From: Nitrospira sp. | Lineage (GTDB): Bacteria > Nitrospirota > Nitrospiria > Nitrospirales > Nitrospiraceae | Length of the DNA stretch: 64,000 nt | Direction: 5' to 3' | Assembly (NCBI GenBank): GCA_029194535.1 | Contig: JARFXR010000001.1 | Span: 1,744,721 to 1,808,720 of the forward strand | In this document: positions 18,824 to 27,622 of the stretch, piece by piece | Layout of the letters: every line of letters begins with the position of its first letter | Position numbering within the stretch: position 1 is the stretch's first letter | Translations under genes and position numbers: made by a program | Notes under the pieces: model-generated | Databases searched by the model: none | What the model was told of the DNA's origin: nothing | What the model saw: the letters and a program-made list of their open reading frames with translations, nothing else

Positions 18824-19528
18824 ATGGACCGCACGGTCATGATGATGCTGTCCCGAACTGCTGATGGCGCCATGCTGGTGAATGAAGACGGCAAGGTGAT
18901 CTTCTGGAACAAGGCTGCCGAGCGCTTATTGGGATTTCGCGCTCAGGACGTGATCGGGCGTCCTTGCCGCGAGGTTCTGTGTGGCGACACATTGGGCGGC
19001 CAACCGCTGTGCTCGCCCTCCTGCGCGATCGGCAGCAAGCTGGCCGGCGGTGTTGGGGTGCGCAACCACGATATGCAAACTCACACGAAATCCGGCCGTG
19101 TCGTCTGGATCAATATCAGTTCGCTTCCCGTTCCTTCTCGGAAAAAGCACAGGTTTCTGGCTATGCATCTCTTTCGCGACATCACGAAACAGCTCAAGAT
19201 GGCGCGGCTGGCCGACGATCTCCACGCCCTGCTGTCGATCCCTGGAGGGAAACCGGTCTCTGAAACCACACGGAGACGGTCGACTCCAAAGGAGACCGGC
19301 GAGCTTCCAACCATTTCCAGCACCCTGCCCTTGAGTCTTCGAGAAAAAGAAGTGCTGCGCCTGCTGGCCGCAGGGAAGACTGCGAAAGACATCGCCGACA
19401 TGCTGTATATCAGCGCCGTAACGGTACGGAATCATATCCAGCATATTCTCGAAAAGCTCGGAGCGCATAGCCGCCTCCAGGCCCTCGCCCTCGCATTTCC
19501 TCCTGGTGGATTTTCTCCTCAGAAGTAG
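18824..19528 (+). CDS. PAS-sensor LuxR-type transcription regulator
   Basis: The 234-residue protein has a PAS domain (residues ~8-125: DGAMLVNEDGKVIFWNKAAE, VIGRPCREV, FLAMHLFRDITKQ). A C-terminal LuxR/GerE helix-turn-helix follows (residues ~168-225: LSLREKEVLRLLAAGKTAKD, VRNHIQHILEKLGAHSR). Four cysteines (48, 53, 63, 67) sit in one PAS loop, CREVLCGDTLGGQPLCSPSC, suggesting metal, Fe-S or redox sensing. There is no receiver domain and no adjacent kinase, so it is probably a one-component regulator. GAGGACGT precedes the ATG. Target genes are unknown; the stress gene just upstream is one candidate. Confidence 0.85.
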   Translation: MDRTVMMMLSRTADGAMLVNEDGKVIFWNKAAERLLGFRAQDVIGRPCREVLCGDTLGGQPLCSPSCAIGSKLAGGVGVRNHDMQTHTKSGRVVWINISSLPVPSRKKHRFLAMHLFRDITKQLKMARLADDLHALLSIPGGKPVSETTRRRSTPKETGELPTISSTLPLSLREKEVLRLLAAGKTAKDIADMLYISAVTVRNHIQHILEKLGAHSRLQALALAFPPGGFSPQK

Positions 19529-20114
19529 GCCCCGGATGGGGTGAGAGCCGTTCTCCGTCAGCGAGGTTCGGACCTCTCTCCATCAGCGATTCGACTATCT
19601 CGGCACGCCTCCCGCTCAGCTCGTTGTTTCAGCGGCGTTGAAGCGAATCCCACGGCTCGCCCTGGTGAGACTAACCCACCGCCAAAATGATGCATCCAAC
19701 TCATTGTTCGAGGGTGTCGGGGGGAGTAACGTTCAACTAGGGAAATGCAAGCAGGGAAATGGATGGCGCACTGGACATTGCTGAGGGTAACGCAGCAGAT
19801 GGCGTGATGAAAACGGTACGCGCAGGACTTGAGCGGAGGACTCGATGTGGGCCGTAGGCGACATGAGGCGGCGCTGGCCCAGCGTTTCGCGTGGCTTCGG
19901 GCAGGACCATGACGGGCCATTGCATACGAGTTCATACGAGGCGGGGGGAAGTCGCGCTCACGATGATGAGTCTGCTCATGCAGCATGTCATGTGGTGAGA
20001 CCTGCACCCAGCCGTAAAAGGGAAGTGCTTCATCACCGAGTGCCGAGGCGGGTAACCGGGCAGTTGACATCGAATCGATGATCGCGCCGTTCTGCCGAAT
20101 CCGGAAGGCCTAAC
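19529..20114. other. Intergenic region, nothing recognised
   Basis: Nearly 600 bases between the LuxR-type regulator and the cupredoxin genes. The only long frame (19558-20070 minus) has no motif and atypical composition, and is not called. Confidence 0.4.
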
Positions 20115-20570
20115 ATGATGAGCAGCAGGAAGCGGTCCCACCGTGTGAGTGCGCTGGCGACCGCAGCCTTGATCGGTGCGCTGATTTACTGGATTCCGGT
20201 CGGGGCTGCGGAGTTTCACTTTGTGGTGCAAGACCTCGGAGACAAGCGGGCCCTATGGGTGCCGCAGGAGGTGGTGATTCACCGCAGCACCGAAATGCAG
20301 GACGGGTTGGCGTTCATTCTGGAGAACCCGACGGATCGTACCCATGCGTTTGCGGCCTACGGACTGTTCGAGGAGGCGGTGAGTGCGGGCGGGGAAGTCG
20401 TCAGGAAGCCGTTACGGGTCAATGTGACGTCGGACGATACGGTCCGAGTAGAGATAGGCACGGCGCAATTTGAGCGACGCACGGATGAGGCAAGCGAAGA
20501 GTTTCCATTCTTCTGTCCCCTTCACAAGGGAGATGCCCACGCGGGGGGGATGATCCGCGTGGTGCCGTAG
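20115..20570 (+). CDS. Secreted cupredoxin-like protein 1
   Basis: The 151-residue protein has a signal peptide (residues 1-31, basic start, hydrophobic LATAALIGALIYWIPVG, cleavage near GAAEF). A small beta-sandwich follows. Possible copper ligands are His77 (DRTHAFAAYG), Cys134 and His137 (FFCPLHKGD), and Met146 (AHAGGMIRV); the C-x2-H order resembles the plastocyanin-type site, though Met is further away than usual. It would act in the periplasm as an electron carrier or copper binder. It is followed 28 bp later by a paralogue, so the two are co-transcribed. Confidence 0.7.
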   Translation: MMSSRKRSHRVSALATAALIGALIYWIPVGAAEFHFVVQDLGDKRALWVPQEVVIHRSTEMQDGLAFILENPTDRTHAFAAYGLFEEAVSAGGEVVRKPLRVNVTSDDTVRVEIGTAQFERRTDEASEEFPFFCPLHKGDAHAGGMIRVVP

Positions 20571-20598
20571 GTTCGATCAGTGTGAAGCCGGATGGACG

Positions 20599-21084
20599 AT
20601 GACACAAGAGATGAGCAGCATGATGAGAAGTCACTGCCGAATGTCGAAATCAGTAATCGGTCTGCTCCTGTTGATCGCGATGAGCGGTGCGACGCCTCCA
20701 ACGGGTCTCGGTGGAGAGTTCCACTTTGTCATCCAGGATCTGGAAAGCGATGCGGCAGCCTGGTCTCCGCGCGAGGTGGTCATTCACAAGCGCAGCGATC
20801 TCGATGGAGGATTGATCTTTGTCTTGGAGAATCCGACGTCGCGTACCCATGTGTTTGAAGCTCCAGGTCTGTTCGAGCAGATTATGGAGGGAGCCGAGGC
20901 TCCGACCGTGAAACCGCTACGGGTCTATGTCGCGCCAGAGGAAACCGTACGGGTTCACGTGAGCACAGAACAGCTGAGGGGCGAGCCGGAACCGGATGTG
21001 TCGGGCACTCAAACTTGCCCGTTCTTCTGTCCGTTGCACGGGGCTGAGCAGGCGTTGCGGAGCACAATTCGGGTGGTGCCCTGA
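20599..21084 (+). CDS. Secreted cupredoxin-like protein 2 (paralogue of 1)
   Basis: The 161-residue protein repeats the layout of its neighbour: hydrophobic signal (VIGLLLLIAMSGA), GEFHFVIQDL, then REVVIHKRSDLDGGLIFVLE, NPTSRTHVFEAPGLFEQI and PFFCPLHGAEQALRSTIRVV. The His and the C-x2-H motif are kept, but the candidate Met ligand is replaced, so the metal site may differ or be lost. Starts at 20611, 20620 or 20641 are also possible; the longest is given because no ribosome site is decisive. Tandem duplication is evident. Periplasmic function inferred. Confidence 0.68.
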   Translation: MTQEMSSMMRSHCRMSKSVIGLLLLIAMSGATPPTGLGGEFHFVIQDLESDAAAWSPREVVIHKRSDLDGGLIFVLENPTSRTHVFEAPGLFEQIMEGAEAPTVKPLRVYVAPEETVRVHVSTEQLRGEPEPDVSGTQTCPFFCPLHGAEQALRSTIRVVP

Positions 21085-21107
21085 CGTAGAGCGAACAGGG
21101 GGAAACC

Positions 21108-21614
21108 ATGAACCAGATTATTCGCTTCCGACAGGCGATCGTGCTGGTGCTGTGTGTACTGATCGTGGCGTCGATTCCATGCGCCGCCACCGCCAGGAAT
21201 GGTATCCCAGAGAATTGGGTGGATCGTCCTCACGATGTCACCTGGAGAGTCGCCACCTTGGTCGCCATGTACAGCGGCTCCGACGGCTGGGAGCAGCAAT
21301 TAACGGGATTCGTTATTGTGCAAGAAGGGCTCGCCTCGGCCAAAGGCGAGGCGGGCTCGTTCGATCCCTATGTCGGCCAGATCCTTCTTGTTCGGAGCCT
21401 CTACGATCGCGGCGATTGGAGAGGGACGTACGCGGCTATGAACCGTTTCATGGATCTACTGGAGGTCCGCGAGGGAGGCATCCCGGCCAAGGCCGCCGAT
21501 GCGACGTGGGAATTCTGCTATGAAGTCACCCCGCCCGCCTTACACGACGTGAAGCGGCATAAACAATGGTGGGACAAGACCGTAGATTGGGAAAAGTTCT
21601 TCTGGGAGGAATGA
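21108..21614 (+). CDS. Secreted protein of unknown function
   Basis: The 168-residue protein has a signal peptide (hydrophobic AIVLVLCVLIVASIPCA, cleavage near ATARNG). The mature protein is helical, with Trp-rich ends (NWVDRPHDVTWRVATLV and QWWDKTVDWEKFFWEE). RBS GGGGGAAACC precedes the ATG. It is 23 bp downstream of the second cupredoxin, so probably the third gene of the same operon and a periplasmic partner. Family not recognised. Confidence 0.6.
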   Translation: MNQIIRFRQAIVLVLCVLIVASIPCAATARNGIPENWVDRPHDVTWRVATLVAMYSGSDGWEQQLTGFVIVQEGLASAKGEAGSFDPYVGQILLVRSLYDRGDWRGTYAAMNRFMDLLEVREGGIPAKAADATWEFCYEVTPPALHDVKRHKQWWDKTVDWEKFFWEE

Positions 21615-21678
21615 ACGAACTGGATACCTCGTTCCCCCTCCCGCCCTCCCTTGCCCACACTGACGACAGATCCACGGA

Positions 21679-22599
21679 CTAACCCTTCCCTCCTCCGGGT
21701 GCCTTCTTTTCAAGCACATGTTGCCACATGAAACCGATTTGAAAGGCGTAGAGGGCCATGGTGAGGGACAACCCCCCTCCTCCTTGCTGCACGTACATCG
21801 GCCCCCAGAACGCTGAAAACGCGATCGGCGAGACGAGCAGCGGGCGGACGATCCTTCCCCTGGTCGGCTGCAACATTCCGTCGGTGTCGATTTGGTCCCA
21901 GACGGCTTTGGCCATCATTCCCATCAGCATGACCGCAAACAGCACCAAGGCGGAGATTGTCCCGACGGTCATTTGGAAGTTGAGGATCGGAAGCGCGACT
22001 AAATAGTCCATATCCACTACCGGAGGTTTGGGGAGGGCGACCTCGCTCTCATCGCGCGCTGTCGCGGGCGGGGGCAGGGTGTCTCCTTGGGCGTAGGCCG
22101 CTGACGCAAGCAGAGCGAGTGGATCGGTGACGGGCGGGGTGTCCGGGAAGTGCCGGCTGGTCGCATGCGGCGCCGTATCTCCACCGACATAGCTGCCCTC
22201 GTCCTTATTCTTCGTCCCTCCCCAGACCCAGCCGGTGCGAATCTGCCTCGCAGCGTCGAGGTACCGGACCCAAAACCAGATCTGAATGACCCCGATCTCT
22301 TCCCGTTTGAGAATATCCAAGCAGCTGTTCGGTGGCAGGATTCCCTGCGTTTCGCCCAGGACCCAATTTCCCTTGACGAAAGAGTATTCCGGCGCCTTCG
22401 CACGAACATACATGGACGTCAGGGTGTAGGCGCGTGGCGCGAAGCTGGCCGCTGCATTGTCCAGACTCTTGCAATCCGGCGCCGAAGCGACGGGAAGTAC
22501 AGGAGAGACCGAGCCGGCCCAGACGGTGGGAGCCACAGGCCGGACTCCCAACAGAACCAGCAGAGACACCCCGCACAGCGTACCAGCCGCTCGCATCAT
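21679..22599 (-). CDS. Exported SH3-like and membrane-spanning protein
   Basis: The 306-residue protein has an N-terminal hydrophobic segment (TLCGVSLLVLLGVRPVAP). An SH3b-like region follows (residues ~60-140: TSMYVRAKAPEYSFVKGNWV, ILPPNSCLDILKREE, RTGWVWGGTK), then a Pro-rich linker and three hydrophobic helices at the C-terminus (VGTISALVLFAVMLMGMMAK, PLLVSPIAFSAFWGP, LSLTMALYAFQIGFMWQHVL). It ends in GGGKG. ATG 22599 or 22596 both follow AAGGGAGG. It converges on the secreted-protein gene. Function unknown; a cell-envelope role is likely. Confidence 0.6.
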   Translation of the reverse strand: MMRAAGTLCGVSLLVLLGVRPVAPTVWAGSVSPVLPVASAPDCKSLDNAAASFAPRAYTLTSMYVRAKAPEYSFVKGNWVLGETQGILPPNSCLDILKREEIGVIQIWFWVRYLDAARQIRTGWVWGGTKNKDEGSYVGGDTAPHATSRHFPDTPPVTDPLALLASAAYAQGDTLPPPATARDESEVALPKPPVVDMDYLVALPILNFQMTVGTISALVLFAVMLMGMMAKAVWDQIDTDGMLQPTRGRIVRPLLVSPIAFSAFWGPMYVQQGGGGLSLTMALYAFQIGFMWQHVLEKKAPGGGKG

Positions 22600-22883
22600 G
22601 AGGTCCTCCCTTCGAGGCCGCGACACAGGACTTGCCATCGAGTCGCCCTCCGTACGCTACGCCGAGTGGCAGATCTCGTCAATGGCTCGCGGACATGCCG
22701 GGGTGTCATCCTTACGGCGAGTTTCTCGACGTCGCCTCGTTGGCGGTTTTGGCAAAGACCTTTGGCGGTGTTCCCCCTCCGGTGCCTGCCGCCTTGGATT
22801 TCGTTCGACTGGAGAGCGTCGTCGTGCAATTTGACAGCCTTTTTCATAGGTCTCCCGGTTTGTTCCTCGCCGCCACTCGCCAT
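22596..22883 (-). CDS. Possible small basic protein translationally coupled to the SH3-like gene
   Basis: A 95-codon frame starts with an ATG 10 bases after AGGAGG. Its TGA overlaps the downstream ATG (ATGA at 22599-22596). The protein is Arg-rich without motifs (begins ASGGEEQTGRPMKKAVKLHD). The overlap and RBS favour translation, the sequence itself does not; the 22600-22990 interval is otherwise empty. Confidence 0.25.
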   Translation of the reverse strand: MASGGEEQTGRPMKKAVKLHDDALQSNEIQGGRHRRGNTAKGLCQNRQRGDVEKLAVRMTPRHVREPLTRSATRRSVRRATRWQVLCRGLEGRTS

Positions 22884-23090
22884 TCTCGCTCATCCTCCTG
22901 ATAAGAGAGCCAGACGCGCGGATAAGACGCCGGCAGGTCTATTCCGTATAGTGAGGGCAGACAGGACGCGGTAGTCGGCATCATCAGGAGGAAGATCATG
23001 ACTAAACGTTCTCACACAACGTACCAGCAGACCGTGACAGTGAACGATTTGGCAAGTCTCAACAAAACCGCATCTCAAAGGGAGGAAACC

Positions 23091-24308
23091 ATGGCACTAG
23101 AAAATGAACGCGACAGAAATCAGGAACCGCTACGTGGCGCCGGCCTGTCTCGCCGGGATTTTCTGATCAAGGGAGGATCCGCTCTGGTCCTTCTGGCGAT
23201 GATGGATCCTGTGCGCTTCGCGCGAATGGCCGGTGCGGCTGAAGATGGGCAGGTCATCCCGTTCCTGGATCGGCCGCCCGCTCCGCCGGAAGCGGCGGTC
23301 AAAGCATACGGGGAGCTGAACCGGATGGATTGGCAGGACCTGAATAACTGGATCACGCCGAACGATCAGTTTTTCAGTGTGAGCCACTACAATCGTCCGG
23401 TGATCCGCCCCGAGGAGTACAGACTTGAGATCACCGGACTGGTCCGAAATCCGAAGGTCTACACTTTGGCCGACCTGAAGCGGCGGCCTCGTCAGGAAGT
23501 GGTGTTCACCATCGAATGTGCAGGGAACCACGGGTTCGACTGGTTTACGGGCGGCATCGGCACGGCGAAATGGGCCGGGACGCCGCTTGCCCCGCTGCTC
23601 CAGGAAGCCGGTCTCAGACCAGAGGGTATCGAAGCGGTCTTCTTTGGAGCCGATGCGGGAGAAGAGGAAGTTCGGAACATCAAGATGAGTCAGCAGTTCA
23701 GCCGCAGCCTGTCGGTGCCTGACGCCATGCGTCCCGAAGTGCTCCTCTGCTACGAAATGAACGGCGAACCGCTGCCGCAGGAGCACGGGTTTCCGATTCG
23801 GCTCATCGTACCGGGCTGGTACGGCGTGGCGAACGTCAAGTGGTTGTCACAAATAGACGTAACGGACAGGCGGTGGGCCGGCCGGTTCATGACGCGCGAC
23901 TATGTGACGATTCGTGAGGAGGCGCAACCCGACGGAAGGACGGTCTGGGCGCAAAAAGTCGTGGGACCGGCGCGCCTCAAGTCTTTGACGGCGCGGGTCG
24001 TCTCGCGAGGCGGCCGTTATCAGATCGAAGGCGCGGCCTGGGGAGGACCAATCGAACGAATCGAGGTCCGCGTGGATGACGGACCCTGGAGACCGGCGAC
24101 CATCACCCGCGGCAAGGAGCAGCGCTTTGCGTGGAAATTCTGGACCCTCGACTGGACGGATGCCACGCCGGGCGAGCATACGATCACGTCGCGCGCGGTC
24201 GCCACGGGAGGAGGGATACAGCCTGGGGCGGATGACCCGCTGTTGACGAAAAAGCACACCTACTGGGAAAGCAACGGGCAGATCACGAGACGGATCCGGA
24301 TCGCGTGA
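23091..24308 (+). CDS. Sulfite oxidase-family molybdopterin enzyme, Tat-exported
   Basis: The 405-residue protein begins with a twin-arginine signal (LSRRDFLIKGGSALVLLAMM, residues 19-38). An oxidoreductase molybdopterin-binding domain follows with the Mo-ligand Cys143 in VVFTIECAGNHGFDW, then FGADAGEEE and the PLPQEHGFPIRLIVPGWYG motif. The C-terminal ~110 residues form the Ig-like Mo-co dimerisation domain (IEGAAWGGPIERIEVRVDDG). It should oxidise sulfite, or a related substrate, in the periplasm. ATG 23091 (after GGGAGGAAACC) places the RR at residue 21; an ATG at 22998 with its own GGAGGAAG would add 31 residues. No cytochrome partner lies beside it. Confidence 0.88.
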   Translation: MALENERDRNQEPLRGAGLSRRDFLIKGGSALVLLAMMDPVRFARMAGAAEDGQVIPFLDRPPAPPEAAVKAYGELNRMDWQDLNNWITPNDQFFSVSHYNRPVIRPEEYRLEITGLVRNPKVYTLADLKRRPRQEVVFTIECAGNHGFDWFTGGIGTAKWAGTPLAPLLQEAGLRPEGIEAVFFGADAGEEEVRNIKMSQQFSRSLSVPDAMRPEVLLCYEMNGEPLPQEHGFPIRLIVPGWYGVANVKWLSQIDVTDRRWAGRFMTRDYVTIREEAQPDGRTVWAQKVVGPARLKSLTARVVSRGGRYQIEGAAWGGPIERIEVRVDDGPWRPATITRGKEQRFAWKFWTLDWTDATPGEHTITSRAVATGGGIQPGADDPLLTKKHTYWESNGQITRRIRIA

Positions 24309-24346
24309 AAGGCGGGGATGTCCGAGCCGAAAACGGGGAGGCGGGA

Positions 24347-24515
24347 TGAGCCGGGCCTGATTTCATGAACCCTTCAAAAAGGGGAACTGGTGCACAGGAG
24401 TTGTCCGATGGCGAAGCGACAGCACTTCACGAACGAGTTCAAAGTCGAGGCGGTGCGGCTGTGGAAACCCTCACGACGGCTCACGGCTGCGGTAGCGTCC
24501 GATCGAGTGAGATAG
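24347..24515 (+). mobile_element. Relic of an IS3-family element: right end plus start of orfA
   Basis: An inverted-repeat-like end (TGAGC ... TTTCATG ... TTCAAAAAGGGGAA) is followed at 24408 by MAKRQHFTNEFKVEAVRLWK. This is clearly related to the OrfA of the intact copies at 39.4 and 49.2 kb but diverged. The frame runs off into unrelated sequence and stops at 24515; the rest of the element is gone. It is an older relative, not a fragment of the same copies. Confidence 0.75.
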
Positions 24516-24646
24516 TTCCTAGTCCAGTGGTAGGGGCGTAGGGAATGCGTAAAACCCTACGCCCCAGAATTTCGAAGCACTGACTCAGGAGGAAACCGCT
24601 CTCGTACGCTCTTTTGTAAATTGCGTTCCTTCGTCCAACGTTGTAC

Positions 24647-24979
24647 TTAGTCCCGCTTAATGTCCCTGGCGGCGTCGCGTGCATCGTCCTTGGCATCTCG
24701 CTTTTCCCGCCGACATTCTGCATTACTCTTACCCTCTGCTTTCTTGCACTCTTCCTTTGCCTCCCTGGCTGCCTCACGGCCCTCTTGTCGCGTGTCCCGC
24801 GCATCTCTCCGGTCATCGTGTCGGTCATCCCGCTTATCTCTCCGCTCCTCACCGCGATCGGTGGCATAGGCCGGCGCCGACGTCCATTGCAGGCCATTCG
24901 CGATCACCAGAGCAGACAGGGCAAACGCTGTCGCTACCAAACCTAATCCCCGCACCCAATCGAAGTTCCGTTGGATCAT
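24647..24979 (-). CDS. Secreted, extremely charged low-complexity protein
   Basis: The 110-residue protein has a signal peptide (residues ~8-38: WVRGLGLVATAFALSALVIA ... APAYATD). The rest of the chain is almost only Arg, Asp, Glu, Lys and Ala, in DDR / DARD / EARE-type repeats, with two Cys (ECKKAEG, AECRREK). It is probably a long charged helix or disordered. The ATG at 24979 follows AAAGGAGTGATC. Function unknown; similar charged periplasmic proteins are often envelope stress or ion-binding proteins, but this is a guess. Confidence 0.65.
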   Translation of the reverse strand: MIQRNFDWVRGLGLVATAFALSALVIANGLQWTSAPAYATDRGEERRDKRDDRHDDRRDARDTRQEGREAAREAKEECKKAEGKSNAECRREKRDAKDDARDAARDIKRD

Positions 24980-25299
24980 GATCACTCCTTTCGTTATGCA
25001 AGTGTGTGGGGAGGGAAGCGTAAGCGCTTAATCTGTGTGAGTCAATAGAAGGAAACTGATGGTCGGCGGTGTCGTTTAGGAAAATTTCTGTCCGGCAAGC
25101 AGGGCGAAGGAGCTTGGAAACCGGCCTGTCCTGGGTTCTGGCTCGCGAGAGGAGTAGGGGATAGCGATTCAGCCACCGGCGAAGACAGGACGGAAGCCCG
25201 CGTTGGCCAAGATCCTCGCGACGGTGTCACGGTGATCACCTTGAATTTCGATCCGTCCTTCTTTCACGGTGCCTCCTGGGAATGGAAAGTGGGACAGGC

Positions 25300-25342
25300 T
25301 GAGCTAGCCCCACTTTCGTGGACACCTCAAAAAGGGGACAAT
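25300..25342 (-). mobile_element. Solo terminal fragment of the IS3-family element
   Basis: The 43 bases match the right end of the intact IS copies (TGAGCTAGCCCCACTTTCGT onward to AAAAAGGGGACAAT), then similarity fades (GTGGAGGTG). Directly before it stands GGGACAGGC, the same target-type sequence found beside the full copies. It marks an old insertion or a recombination scar. Confidence 0.75.
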
Positions 25343-25391
25343 CACCCGTGGAGGTGTTGTGGCATTCCTTGTCGTCCGTCATCACCGGCGT

Positions 25392-26051
25392 TCAGTCTTC
25401 CACGCCCACGCCGATCACGATGAGAACCGCATAATCCCGCTTCGTGCAGCCCTCGACCGGGGGCATCGTTCCCCCTGGCGCAACCGGAAACGCACTCTTC
25501 GGCGCGTTGGCCGGCGAGCATGAAGTATCAACGGCTGCCGGTGTATAGCGCCCGGAGCGGCAGGCCAGATGCGTCACGTCGTAGAGGGTCGCGCCCTTAT
25601 CGAGCTCCCAGCGCCTGTCGCCATTTTTGTCGGGGGGATGAATGGTCAGCGCAGCCGTCACCTTGCGGTTACCCGTGACCAGGTATGTGCCGGGAGGGAG
25701 CGGAAAGGTCGGCTGCTCCATGATCAAGCCGTGTTCCTCCAGCCACCAGTCCGCACCGTCGAATTTCCAGCGCGCCGGGGCGATTCCACCTGCATCCTTC
25801 AACCGTTGATAGTTCTTCAACTCGACGCCCCGGGGACCCGGGTCCAGAGGCCACAGCCCCCACGATTGCGCGCCTCTCCCGGAGGTCGCACCTGGATCGC
25901 CTAACGCCGCGATGAACTGCGTTGATTTGCGTTGGAACTTCGTCTGACCTCCGCCTGCGGCGTGGGCTTGGCTTCGCATCAGATTGAATGAGAGGAGTAC
26001 GAACGAACCGACCAGGCAGAGAACCAGGATGAGCGCTTTTCTTGTCATCAT
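25392..26051 (-). CDS. Exported protein of unknown function
   Basis: The 219-residue protein has a signal peptide (KALILVLCLVGSFVLLSFNL, cleavage near AHAAGG). The mature domain has many Gly/Trp motifs (SWGLWPLDPGPRGVEL, FDGADWWLEEHGLIM), PLPPGTYLVTGNRKVTAAL and three Cys, two of which (THLACRSGRYTP, DTSCSPANAP) could pair. Tandem ATGs at 26051/26048 follow GCAGGAGCA. Family not recognised; periplasmic location inferred. Confidence 0.6.
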   Translation of the reverse strand: MMTRKALILVLCLVGSFVLLSFNLMRSQAHAAGGGQTKFQRKSTQFIAALGDPGATSGRGAQSWGLWPLDPGPRGVELKNYQRLKDAGGIAPARWKFDGADWWLEEHGLIMEQPTFPLPPGTYLVTGNRKVTAALTIHPPDKNGDRRWELDKGATLYDVTHLACRSGRYTPAAVDTSCSPANAPKSAFPVAPGGTMPPVEGCTKRDYAVLIVIGVGVED

Positions 26052-26425
26052 TGCTCCTGCGTGTCGTCGCGGAGTGTACGCGTGGTCTCACATCAGGGCA
26101 TGAACGCTTTGCAGGGAGTCTAATTCTAGGCTCCATGGCGTCGGATTCGCAACAGGGAGGCGGCGCCCCCACGCGACTCAGGCATGGCCAGGCCGCCGCA
26201 GATTTCTCGGAGCGAGTGCGCGCTGCCCATCTGACAGAACAGCATGGCTACCGAGTGATCCCTGCAGCTGAACTCTTTGGCGACTTGCTCGGCGGCAGGC
26301 TACCGCGCGACGCGCGCGAAGTCCGCGCGATCAATCAGGACCAGGATTTGTGCAATGGAACCGGCAACGACTCCCATGAAATACGTCCGGTCTGTGGACG
26401 CGCACGACCTTGCCACTAATTTCTC
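26052..26425. other. Intergenic region, no supported gene
   Basis: A plus-strand frame at 26042-26419 overlaps the previous gene start and has no motif. This interval probably carries the promoter of the exported-protein gene and the end of the efflux operon transcript; no terminator was clear. Confidence 0.35.
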
Positions 26426-27622
26426 TCATTCGGGCACGAGGCGGTCGCGCTGTCCATGAGGCAGATTCTTCCGGATCACCTCTTGAGCCTGCGCCTCTGC
26501 CTCTTGCAGCTCGTCCTCAAAGAGATCTGTGTGATATTCCTCGGAAGCGGTCTCCGTGAGCGAGGTCCACATGGATTGTCCGATCTCGCGGATATCGATC
26601 CGAGTCACCGTCGAAAGGCCGGGCCGAATCGGTTGCGCCAGGAGTTCTTCTTTGGGAAGGGCGATCCGGACCGGGACCCGTTGCACGATATGGATGAAAT
26701 TCCCCGTGGCATTGTCGGGCGGCAGGGTCGCGAAGACGCTGCCGGCTCCTGGGACCAGCCCCTCCACGGTGCCATGATAAATGTACTGCCTTCCATACAT
26801 ATCGACTGAGATTAAGGCCTGCTGACCGGGGCGAACATGGGCCAGTTCCGTCTCCCGCAGGTTGGCCTCCACCCAGAGGTGCTCCAACGAAACCACCGTC
26901 ATTAAGGTGAAGCCCGGTGCAACACGATCCCCGACTTGGCCTTTTCGCTTGGCCACAGAGCCTGAGACCGGAGCACGGATTTGCTGCCGGCTGTAATAGA
27001 GGTGCGCCTCAATGAATTCATGCTTGGCCAACTCGACGGCCGGATGCTCCATGACCGTGGTGCTCCCGACCTGCACCTCAATTGTGTCGGCCTCGGCTTG
27101 CGATTCCCGCACCTCCGCTTCCAGCGCTCGCAACTCATCTTCCGCATTTTGAACGATTTGCTTGGCGACCCCGCCATGGGGCGACACGTGCCGGTAACGA
27201 TCCATATCGTGGCGAACGATGTCCAGACGGGCGCGGCGGGCCTCCAGTCTTTCCGTGAGCTGAAGCTTGGTGATAAAGAGGGCCGCAATGCGCCGCACCG
27301 TCTCCCCAAGATGGCCTCTCGCCTGCCCGAGTTTCGCAGCCGCTTCGTTGGCCTCCAATGTCATCACCAAATCGCCCTTGTTGACGAATTGCGTCTCTTC
27401 GGCGAGTACGTTGGTAATGATCCCGGAGACCTGAGCGGTGACCGGCACCAAATTGCCGGCGACAAACGCGTTGTGGGTTTCCACCCGGAACCGACCCACC
27501 ATCCACCAATGGACTCCGTAAGAAACCATCATCAGGGAAAAGACGAGTCCCCAGAGCAGGAGCCATCGATTGCGGCGCGCGCGGGTCGGATCGGACGGAA
27601 TCGTTTGTTCTTCACTGGTCAT
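26426..27622 (-). CDS. HlyD/EmrA-type membrane fusion protein
   Basis: The 398-residue periplasmic adaptor has one N-terminal membrane helix (WLLLWGLVFSLMMVSYGVHW). The biotinyl-lipoyl half-motifs flank a long coiled coil (VTAQVSGIITNVLAEETQFV and IRAPVSGSVAKRKGQVGDRV). The beta-barrel domain follows (LRETELAHVRPGQQALISVD). It links the inner-membrane pump with the outer-membrane channel. Its start overlaps the end of the channel gene by 11 bp, so it is the third gene of the operon. Confidence 0.92.
   Translation of the reverse strand: MTSEEQTIPSDPTRARRNRWLLLWGLVFSLMMVSYGVHWWMVGRFRVETHNAFVAGNLVPVTAQVSGIITNVLAEETQFVNKGDLVMTLEANEAAAKLGQARGHLGETVRRIAALFITKLQLTERLEARRARLDIVRHDMDRYRHVSPHGGVAKQIVQNAEDELRALEAEVRESQAEADTIEVQVGSTTVMEHPAVELAKHEFIEAHLYYSRQQIRAPVSGSVAKRKGQVGDRVAPGFTLMTVVSLEHLWVEANLRETELAHVRPGQQALISVDMYGRQYIYHGTVEGLVPGAGSVFATLPPDNATGNFIHIVQRVPVRIALPKEELLAQPIRPGLSTVTRIDIREIGQSMWTSLTETASEEYHTDLFEDELQEAEAQAQEVIRKNLPHGQRDRLVPE

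Noticed and set aside
19558-20070. 170-codon minus-strand frame before the cupredoxin genes
   Set aside because: Irregular His/Pro/Arg-rich sequence, no RBS, no conserved motif.
26042-26419. 125-codon plus-strand frame between exported-protein and efflux genes
   Set aside because: Begins inside the start region of the opposite gene and has no recognisable protein features.
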